Part shown: in pieces, positions 52,200 to 61,452 of the stretch | How positions within the stretch are numbered: the stretch's first letter is position 1 | Layout: every line of letters begins with the position of its first letter | Source of the DNA: Euglena gracilis | Taxonomy: Eukaryota > Euglenida > Euglenophyceae > Euglenales | DNA length: 64,000 nucleotides | NCBI GenBank assembly: GCA_039621445.1 | Contig: CP154955.1 | Location: forward strand, 33,277,417 to 33,341,416 | Direction of reading: 5' to 3' | The notes under the pieces: model-generated | Databases searched by the model: none | What the model saw: only the letters and a program-made list of their open reading frames with translations | What the model was told of the DNA's origin: nothing | Position numbers and translations under genes: made by a program

Positions 52200-52801
52200 G
52201 TTGGGGGGTCCGGAGGACCCTGCTCGCCCGGGGGGGCTGCCGGGGCCGCAACCACTTTTTTCTGTCCCTGGTGGGCTCAGGCCAGGGCCTTTCTGAAATT
52301 GGGCCCCGTTTTCGAATATGTCAACAGGTGGTGAAGGGGGTGAGGTGTGCCCCGCCGACCCAGGGTCTCCAGTTGCCCCGCGTAGGATCTTTTTTTCCCT
52401 CCATTGTTGGTTTTTTCCCATTTTCCAACTTTGAACTTTCAAGATGAAATTGAACAATGACAAAACCAACCCACCTACTTAGGTGAGCAAATCACAGCAC
52501 AAAACAAACCTGGCTGGAGAGGGTTGAGTACCTTTGAGTTCAGGTGTTGAGTGGGAAAGAGAATGTGGAAATGAATGCCTTGGCTTCTTTGGATAATTGA
52601 ATTGTCCTTTTTGATCTTTCAATTCTCAATTGACTTTTCTGTTCTTGTGATTCTCAAATCGAATTCTCAAATTCTTGCTGGAATTTGCTGGGGTTCCAAT
52701 TCCACTCGCGTGGCGGTTGACTTGCTTTGGTTATTCCTACCGAGGGTTTTTGGGAATGTTCTGGGGAAATTTTTGACTGCCGACGCCAGCGGCAGCCGAC
52801 A
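52199..52801 (-). repeat. Element 2 5' LTR
   Basis: Pairs with 24661-25261. It ends at target copy ACAG (52802-52805). Confidence 0.88.
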
Positions 52802-52805
52802 ACAG

Positions 52806-53485
52806 TACCCAACACTTCAATGCCACCCAAACCACCATCACCGTTGGCATCCACTGTGATAATAACCAAAACCGTTCCCTACAATTGCAACACCGTTATG
52901 CACCACACCAACAACCGTTTTCCGCACTCGGGGTACGAAGAAAGCCTCCCCCCTACCCAATGACACACCAACGTGCGTTCCACATGAGGTAGGGCAAGCG
53001 AGTGGCGGTACCCCCGCCGTTTCACTGGGTTACAAGACGAAAGCCCAATGGCCTGAAGTAATTACGGTGTCGAGTAGTCGCCCAGCTACACCACTACTCC
53101 GTTCCCACCAGTTGTGCCGAATCCAGGCACACCTGTACGAGACTGATCGGCTAATGCCACCGACACCCACTTACACGCACACCCGTTACACCACCACACT
53201 TCCTTCCAATGTGTGCGCTGCAGGAGGATTTCCACCCAATCGGATTTTGATTGTGGATGTTTAGTTCAACATCCGACACTCTTCGCATTTCCGACAACGG
53301 AATCCACACCACATGATACACTTGGTTGTGGCCCGCAATGCGCGGAGATACACCGAGTACTCCAACAACGCGGATTAGCCTCGTTGTTTGGAAACACGAA
53401 AAGCGTCATTCCTAATCACCATCCCGATCACTCTGGGTACGAATTTGATGTGGAATGAGGAAAACCCCAGCCTGTCCAAATTCCC
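52806..53485 (+). pseudogene. Family-A protease/RT linker, frameshifted
   Basis: Continues the coding DNA cut at 24660. No frame is open throughout. The stretch matches element 4 (40340-40450, inverted), which confirms it belongs to the retroelement. The functional part, if any, is unknown. Confidence 0.5.
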
Positions 53486-56400
53486 TTGGGATTAACCCTT
53501 GAGGTAGTGGAAGACAGCCCGCATGTTTGTGGATCCGTTCACTGTGTTTCTTCACTCCAACCCGGAAATAGGGTGTATGAATACGCGAAACGCGTATGGA
53601 ATGCTTTCAATTTTGGTCAATATCACATTTTGGAACGATGGTTTTCAAAAATCGCGACGTTGGCTGAGTCATTTGATTTGGCATTGGAAATCGATGCCTT
53701 TTCATCCAATGCACATGCCCGTTTGCCACGTCATTGGTCAAAACACTCCAACGCATGTGATAAATTTTGGGGTGGTACAGTGTTATGGATGCACCCCCCT
53801 CCAAAACGTTTCGAATGTGCGGTTAAGAAAATTCTGCGGGATGAAGCCCGTGGATTTATTCTCATACCCATCATTCCGGAAGCGGAATGGTTCACCAAAC
53901 TATCGTATGTGTGTTTTCATTGGTGTGATTTACCCACTAATGTACCGATTTTTGAGGATGTTTGTGGTAAAATATCACCCGCCTTACAAGAAATCGTTTT
54001 TCGCGTATGTTTCTTCGATGCCTTCAGAATGTCCAAGTTATCGGAGCCGAGGACGCTTGGTAGCCCCAGGGATACCCTGACGGTTTCCGCAGTCATCGCG
54101 AGTGAGGTCAGCATCCTAAGTCAGCTAAAATTCTCTTCGCGGATTACTCGCGAATTTCACGGTGTGCTGGAAAATCCAGTATACGCGTGCGACATCGACC
54201 CCGCGATACGCGGTCCGTTCGGTGTTTGTAAGATCGAGCTTAAGGAGGGAGCTAAACCAATGCACCGGAAAAGTTTTCGTTGTTCAGGAGAACGGGAACA
54301 AGCTCTCAATGAAATGATTGAGAAGCTTATTCAGCGCAAGTGGATTGTACCCTCGAAAAGCGAGTGGACATCCCAGGCATTTGTTGTTCCTAAACCCCCA
54401 GACCCCTCAGGTCAGAAGAAAGGGAGACTGGTGCTAGGTTTCCGGTACCTGAACTCCCAGACCAGGGATGATCCTTTCCCGCTCCCCCTGATCGAGGATT
54501 GGTCACCAAAACAATCGTAAAACCGGTTGAGGTCAATTTTCGATCTGGAGGACGGTTTTCACCAAATGCACTTGCACTCTGGCTCACAACCATACACGGC
54601 ATTCGTGACATCCAAGGGTGTGTACCAATTGACGGTACTCCCCATGGGTGTTAAGAATGTCCCAGCCATGTTTCAACGCATGATTCAAATGGTTCTACGC
54701 GACTTACCGTTTGCCATACTTTGATGATGTGCTGGTGGGAACACCACCACCATCTGCAAAATTGAGCGAGGATATCCTCGACACTCACTTTCCACCGTGT
54801 TTGCGCGGTGTTAACCGCTTTCCAAAAACATGTGCTTTTCGCGAAAGGCGCGAAAATGCATTTGTTTGGTGAGCTTCTAAAATTTTGCGGTCACATCCTC
54901 AGCAATGGACAGCGGAAAGCCGCTCCGAGCAAACTCGAAGCCATTTTGAAATGGACCCCTGAGGTAATCAAAACGATTACTCACCGCAAAGGACTTTTGG
55001 GATTTGTCCAGCACTACGGGATATATAAGAAGGACTTCGCGAAACTCGCGGTGCCCCTCACCAAACAGCTCAAAAACCGGGCTGTTGACAACACCAAAGT
55101 CATTTGGGATGACCAAATGCGCAAGGCCCTTGGGTTTTGCTTTTGGAGAGAGTTGTCCTCGAAATCGCGGACCCGTACAAACAATATGTGCTGGAAGTAA
55201 ACAGCAGCGATTACGCTGTTGGCGGAGTTCTTAGCCAGCAAAACGCGGCGAATGAACTCTGACCTGTGGCTTTCTTCAGCCGAAAGCTACGGGGCGAAGA
55301 CGGCAAAGGACATGTCAAGTGGAGTATACGCGAGAAGGAAACCTACACAATCGTGCTTATCCTCCAGAAATTCCGAAGCTGGGTTTCCAGCAGCCTCGTC
55401 CAGATCCTCGTCAAGACCGATCTTGAAAGTCTCCAACTCTGGTACACCGAGGATTTGAACAATTCAATGTCATCGGTCGGAAGGCGATGCAGATGGCATG
55501 AGTTCTTGGGTCAATTCAACCTTGTGGTTATTTATACCGCTGGTCACACACAGAAAGTAGCGGATCCGCTCAGTCGGGCCCCTTGGTATTACCCTGGGAA
55601 CCCGGATGAGGGAGACGCGACTTTTCATGAAAGTCAGGAAGCTGACGATTACGCACGTCGAAACGACGCTGCAGATAATCTTTTGGATTCTTTTCCCGTT
55701 TCACAACTGTTCCTGATCGCACCAGTGCGCGGAAGGCGCCGACGTGGAAGCACGTCTCGACCCCGGCGTAATACGCGCACGGAGTCCCCTTCCCAAAAAC
55801 TGTTCTTTCGCGAATGGGATTATAGTCGTGATCCGGTGTATGACACCATTGTCACCAGGCTTCGTAATGGCGAAGTGCTGGACAATTACACTATTTTACC
55901 TTTACGGTTGGTTTTTCGCAATGAATTGGGTTACAAATACTGTATCCCCCGGGACCAGGTTGATGATGTGGTTTTGTGCTATCACAACCATGGTCACCCT
56001 GGGGCCCCCAAACTTCTTTCGTTGGTGGGCCGCAGGTATTGCACAACCCTGATCGAAAAAGAGCTCTACTCACGCTGTTTGCTGATAGCGCAACGGTGTC
56101 AAATTTTTTAAGCAGTAAAACCCCGCAGAGGTACCCCCCTGGTACGATGGACTTTTTCCCCGTACCCCAGACATCCCTCTGCATGGATGTTCTGGAATTA
56201 GAACCATGCAAAGGAACGGACGACAAAATTTACGATTACTTTTTTGTTGTAGCCTGCAGGCTGAGTAGGTACATCGTAGCCATTCCATGCCAGAAGTCAA
56301 GGTTGACTGCCAAAAGTTTGGCAATTATATTTTTGAAGAAATGTATTTGCTTAATGGGTTTACCGAATGAAATCGTGAGTGATCAAGACCATTTGATTTC

Positions 56401-57253
56401 TTGAAGGTTTTTCGACACTTTGTGCGGTTTCCTCGGAATTCAGCAGCATTTATCCATTATATACCGACCCGAAGGCAATGGTACTGCCGAGGCAGCCGTG
56501 AAATCCGTCGTGAATATGCTTCGCCTTTCACTGGCTGACTCGCGCAGCAACTGGATATCAGTGCTACCATGGTCTTTGTTTTAATATCAATACCCAACCA
56601 GGGTTGGTTTTTCCTCACTCCCCCTATAAATTAGTTTTCGGACGGGACCCTCCGGCTGTAAGGGATGTCCCTTCGGAGAGACCAGCCCAAATGAGTGTCA
56701 GTTGCGACACCTGGTTTGCGGAAGTGGAAAATCTACCTTCTGCAGTCCAGAAGCGAGTCACTGATATTCATGCAACCAAACGGAAATCGTTTTTGCAGAA
56801 TTTCAAGTCACCTGTGTATAGTCCAGGTGACCGCGTGTGTATGCGGAATAGCCGTACTCGCATGCAGTCTTCCAAGCTGGACCCGCTTTGGCTCGGCCGG
56901 TGTGAAATCCTAGAAAGTCTAGGTACCATCGGGCGATACAAGGTTGCATTACCGAATGGCGTTGAGGACGTTCATATGGGCGCATTCAAGCCATGGAAAG
57001 CCATGGGAAACCCATCCTGTGTCTGCACTTCAAACCCCGTTCCAGATTACCTCAGACGGATGACTTTGTATTCGATAAAATTATCGATCACAAAATCGAC
57101 AAAGGTATGCACCTTTGGAATGTCCGCTGGAAAGGGTATGGGCCCGAGGAGGACACTTGGGAGGCAGCAACCAGTTTTGTTGGACATGTCCAGCAAGATT
57201 GGAAGCTGTGGAACAAAAAGCATAACATTGATGTTTCCATGACAAGTTATTGA
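53486..57253 (+). pseudogene. pol: Family-A Pol: Dam-like segment, RT, RNase H, integrase, chromodomain
   Basis: A Dam-like segment (53620-53910: LALEIDAFSSN, LWMHPPPKRF, FILIPIIPEAEWF) precedes RT. RT starts PMHRKSFRCSGEREQALNEM (about 54260) with GRLVLGFRYLNSQ, IFDLEDGFHQMHL and PYFDDVLVGT (YFDD at 54717-54728). RNase H/tether part: FFSRKLRGEDGKGH and GHTQKVADPLSRAP. Integrase: CYHNHGHPG finger (about 55975), MDVLELEP, VSDQDH and NGTAEAAVKS with D, D, E. The chromodomain at about 57050-57180 has FDKIIDHKI, WNVRWKGYGPEEDTWEAA. Frames break near 54490-54525, 54716, 55200, 56110, 56403 and 57000. The catalytic residues still stand, so the damage is recent or partly sequencing error. Confidence 0.85.
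53620..53910 (+). other. Dam-like segment before RT
   Basis: The order DAFSSNAHARLPRHW, then WMHPPPKRF, then GFILIPIIPEAEWFTKL matches the pattern of the N6-adenine-methyltransferase-like (Dam-like) region known from DIRS-type elements: D-x-F near the start, an (N/D)PP-type motif, then a hydrophobic strand and W. Here the motif reads HPPP, so catalysis is doubtful. Confidence 0.5.
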
Positions 57254-60200
57254 GAACGCATGGGAAACCCATGTTGTTTTCTTTTCTTTTTATCATTGAT
57301 TCTTATCATTCTTTCTTTCCGCAGATTTTTGAGCAAACAATACTCAACAGGTTACCCTTACCAACTTACAACCAACAACCCAACCGTCCCACCGTACCGA
57401 CCCCGGGCAGTATCATGCTGCCCGGTGGAAGGGAGCCAGGTCAGGCGGAGGACCGCCTTACCACCCCACCACTCACCCTCACCCTGACCAATGTGCGTAC
57501 CGATACGGTACGCAGCCACCTGCACGGACTGCGGCTCAGGGAAACCCTAAAGTCAGCAGCAGTACCAGGTTGACCCAGATGCCCGCGGAAGCGCGGTCAT
57601 CTCAGCCATTAGGCCCTCGTCGCCTCCCACCGTATGCGGGTGTGATTATCCACTGCACGGAGGAGACGATGAACGGGTTATGCGTATGAGCGCAAAGCCG
57701 GCACCAGACCACCTCACCGAGGCATTGTGGGATGAACACTGCCGCAACATTTTGACCATCGCGAACACGCCTCCAAATCCGTGGTGTATGTGCGCCCAGA
57801 CGACGATGGCCGGTTCGGTGTATTTCACCGACTCGGACACATCCGGATTCGCCGTGGACATTACCATGCGTGACCTGGGCGTGGAAGTCCCGCCACAGGT
57901 ATCCCGGCAGGTACCACCGGTTGGCACTAACACCGCACATTTTCGTGCTCGCTCCCCCGGATTGCCCGAGGAAGAGACAGCGGAAGCACCTGTCCGGAGT
58001 GACCAACCACGCGTGAAAGAAAGTATTTTTCGATCCCCTGAGCGCATGCCCCAGCGGGATCAGGCCGCGCAGGAGCATGTGTCTCAGTAAACCGTCTCTG
58101 GGGATTGTCCCCAGGAGGCACCAGTGCCACGAGATCAGTATGTGTATCCACCTGAACCCCACCATACCATACCTGATCGTATGCCAAGACGCCACGCGGA
58201 AGGAAACCCTCTCGCGACGTCTGACAGTGCCCAGAGCGCTCGTCCGCGGGAAGCCGCGGCAGCGCCTCGTGCGGCACCAGTTCCATAGGTACGGGATGAA
58301 CCCATCAACCCGTGGACTGGTCGGCCGTTCGATTCCGAGGAGGAGCGTCAACAGTATGAAAATGCTGTGACGATGCAAAGGCAAATCGCACTTCGGCCCC
58401 TGGTTTCCGCTGGCCAGGAATACCCTGCCCGGGCGGAAATGACGATGGAAGAGCGCCAGCAGTGTGATGGTGCTGTGTCCGCTCTGACCGGAGTGCCAGC
58501 CCCATCACGATCCAGTCAACCAGCGCGACAGCGGGATGTTCCTGTGGCGGAAGCGCCAGCGGCACGACCCACAAGCTCTGCCGCCGGCAAACGAGACCGC
58601 GGCCCGGAAAATCTGCCGCCGCAGCCACAGCGCCGCTCGCTTAGTTCGGAAAATCCGCCCACGGCGATGCACGTCGACGCTTACGAGGAAGCTTCGCCAG
58701 CGCCAGATGTGACGGCAGAACGGGCACGTCGGGAAACCCGACCACCCCCGGTCGCACCGGTTTACTCGAATCCAGGTGACGCTGAGCAGGAAATTGCTCG
58801 AACGTCCAGCACGGAATCCGTGACTTACCGTGTGCACACACCAGAAGACCAGGAATACTGGGATTACTGGGCTGCAATCGAATAACTGTCTAACACAAAG
58901 GGTAAGGGCAAAGGGAAAGGCAAGGATAAGGGGAAAGGAAAAGGCCAGGAGAAAGGTGGAAAACCCCCACCTGGCAAAGGCGGAAAATCCGCTTGGCCAG
59001 CTCCACGCAAGGGCGGTAAATCTGCCGGACCCCCAGCAGGAAAAGGCGGAAAAGCCGCCGAACCTTCGAAAACGAAGGACTATGACGTTTCCTCGGTCTT
59101 CAAATACCTTGATGAGATCTGGCCGAAAGTCGATGAAGATCTCCAAAAGTTCACAAAAGCAAGCAACGTGATCCACCGACCACCGGATGCGTTGCTCGAG
59201 GTGGTGCAGGATCGTATGAACGACCACTGCAAACGTTTTTTCTACAGTTCCAAACTTTATGCTTTTGAGGGATACACACATTCGAATGAAGTTGTTTTGG
59301 ACCGGATGCCCGAAACTCCAAGCTCAGGCCGCGGTAATGTTCACGAGCAACCTCCAAGTATACTTGGACAGCATGTATGGCACGCTGTTCAAGGTACTGG
59401 ACGTCGACCTCGCGTACCCCCAGCGGTGCAAATTGGAATGCCAGTTTTGCAAGGAAGTTCACATCGTTGACTTTTGGGGTTTCGGAGAACGCGGAAAACC
59501 GCCTCCGACTGCCGAGAATGCCGGCAGCCTGCCGATCAGGAGATTCCTCCTGCATCAGTGCCGGAATCCCCAGATCGGCACACAGGACCGAAAGGTGCTG
59601 AAACAGCACCGGCAGAAAAATATTTCTGCTGCAACTATACTGGCACAGGGCGTGGATTACCTACGTCCTGGAGGTGTATATCTATTTCCTGGAAAACATG
59701 ACCGCTGATGTGAATATCCACAGAAAGTGGTTACCTCAGGGATACACCGAGGTGGACGCCAGACCCGGACCAACGCAGGATGAACCTGCGACCGGACTGG
59801 CGAGAGGCCCAAATTGGCCTCCAGGAGCACCTGGACACCCAGTTCGGGAATATCCTGATCTGGGAAGATTTCTAAATGTTTTTCGCGGCACATGAGGGGA
59901 CAAAACATCGTTATGTGTTGCCCCCTACCCGCTTTCCTGGAAGACACAGGAGAATACGGCATGCACGAGAATTGTCGACAGCAGTGGGCAGACGTCTGCC
60001 TGATCGACGACGACGAGCCAGAACCTATACCCGGAAGTTGAGTAAGAGCGTCGTGGCTGCCCCCATACCCCATCTCTGACAGGAGTGAACGTATAAGCTT
60101 TTACCGCCTGTCAGATGCACAAGGGTGCTACTGAAGCGGTAAAGACCCGCGTTCTGCAGCACAGCTGCACCCAGAGGAATCCCCTCCGAAAGCGGAGGAG

Positions 60201-60771
60201 GAGGAGGAAGCGGTCTCAATGGTCGAGGAATAACCTCAGTCAGCGGAACCTCCGGCACGGGAAACCCGTAGCCCATCTGTCGTGATGCTGGACACTGTGG
60301 CAGAAACTGCCCAGCGCCCAGGATCGCCGGCAGGTCAAATGACACCTGTACCACTTTCACCAACGTCACTGGGTACGACAGGCATACCGACCCCTACGCG
60401 GGAAAACCCGCAAGAGAACGGTACCCCACACGCCTGAGATATTACGCCTCAAGTTCCCTGTTTCCGGGGAAACCACGTGGACAGACGAGCCAGCAGAGGA
60501 GCCGACTTCAGGTGAAGGACCTGAGCGGCGCACCTCGCTGGGCGGACGCGTACTAGGTGGTTTGCGGTCACTGATCGCAATCGTCACTCCACGTGGCACT
60601 GCGGCCAGTTCTTCCACTGCTGCGGCGAAAACTGCCCAGCCGGTGGAAGAAACACCTGACACTACAGCCATGGCGGAGGATAAACCTCCCCCAACGGCGG
60701 GGCCACCGCCAGTGTCGGAAGCGACACGGACGGAAGGCGACCAGACAGCAACGGCAGTGGAGACAATACTG
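57254..60771 (+). pseudogene. Family-A extra 3' ORF region
   Basis: After the chromodomain stop, TTTCTTTCCGCAG (about 57313-57325) looks like a splice acceptor. From 57680 to 59470 one frame is broken only by TAA 58088, TAG 58286 and TAA 58883. It encodes an acidic/Pro-rich part (PEEETAEAPVRSDQ, DSEEERQQYENAV), then basic KGKGKGKGKDKGKGKGQ and GGK repeats, then KYLDEIWPKVDEDLQKFTKA. A frameshift near 59320 leads to VYLDSMYGTLFKVLDVDL and CKLECQFCKEVHIVDFWG (59259-59708). Coding signs fade after 59900. The GKGKG repeats recall the Gag tail of element 3. No known family is recognised. Confidence 0.5.
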
Positions 60772-61196
60772 TGTACCAGGCACGTCCCAGCTCTGTAGGA
60801 TATCTGCAGAGTGGGTTCTGTGACGGTCGCACCACTGTGGAAACCCACAGCTGGTAAGATCGTGGCAGACCCTTCTGGGATCTGCCCCTGGACACGTCAG
60901 CACTTTTCTCTCCTTCCCCCACAGGTGGTATTCTTTACTCTCACAATCTCCAAGTTTCACCATTGGTTTTGTCAGAGGGAAAAACCCTCAGAACAATCAA
61001 CTTTGATCTCAGAAGAAAACTTCTGAATCTTTGCTTTGTGCTTTGCTTCTTGGGGAATTGGGAAGAAAAGGGGAAAACCACTTTTCGTTACTCCAAAGAC
61101 TTTTCCCTACCATAAGTAGGCTGCGCACCAAGGCGAAAGCGAAAGGCTTTTACAGAAAGTTCCAAAAAGGGGAAAAGGGAAAGCTTTGGACGTACA
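60772..61196 (+). repeat. Family-A LTR
   Basis: 425 bases, TGTACCAGGC to GGACGTACA, matching the inverted copy at 18429-18816 and sharing terminal words with the element 4 LTRs. It directly precedes a PBS and an intact gag, so it is the 5' LTR of a copy leaving the window. It may also be the 3' LTR of the copy on its left, although no polypurine tract is evident before it. Confidence 0.85.
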
Positions 61197-61198
61197 CT

Positions 61199-61210
61199 TG
61201 GTAGCAGATT
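61199..61210 (+). promoter_or_regulatory. Family-A primer binding site
   Basis: TTGGTAGCAGAT two bases after the LTR. TGGTAGCAGA matches the complement of the initiator tRNA-Met 3' end. The inverted copy near 18418-18428 has TGGTATCAGA. Confidence 0.75.
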
Positions 61211-61452
61211 TAGGCAACGATCCTATACAGACGTTCCACACAGAGAAACTCTGTGGTTGACTGGTGGTGAGGATCGTACTGAGCCGTGAAACACGGTGAA
61301 AGTACTGTTCCTGGCCCCTAGCCAACCTTTAAGCAAGGATACAGGTCTCAGAAGGCTCTGTTCGGTAATCGCCGATACAACCTTTCTGGTCCCTGTTTCT
61401 CTGCTTATTTGTGTGAATTTTTGGGTTTTTGCCTTTTTACCCATCTCAAAAG

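Larger units (their letters stand above)
24661..52801 (-). mobile_element. Element 2: LTR retrotransposon, host of elements 3 and 4
   Basis: Two direct repeats, 24661-25261 (601 bases) and 52199-52801 (603), both start TGTTGGGGG and end CCGACA on the plus strand. The host target ACAG is duplicated at 24657-24660 and 52802-52805. The minus orientation follows from a PBS next to the right LTR and a purine tract next to the left one. Its own internal DNA is 48402-52198 plus 25262-25797, about 4.3 kb, with a short gag-like ORF and no pol, so it is probably non-autonomous. The LTRs differ by roughly 2% by eye. Confidence 0.88.
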
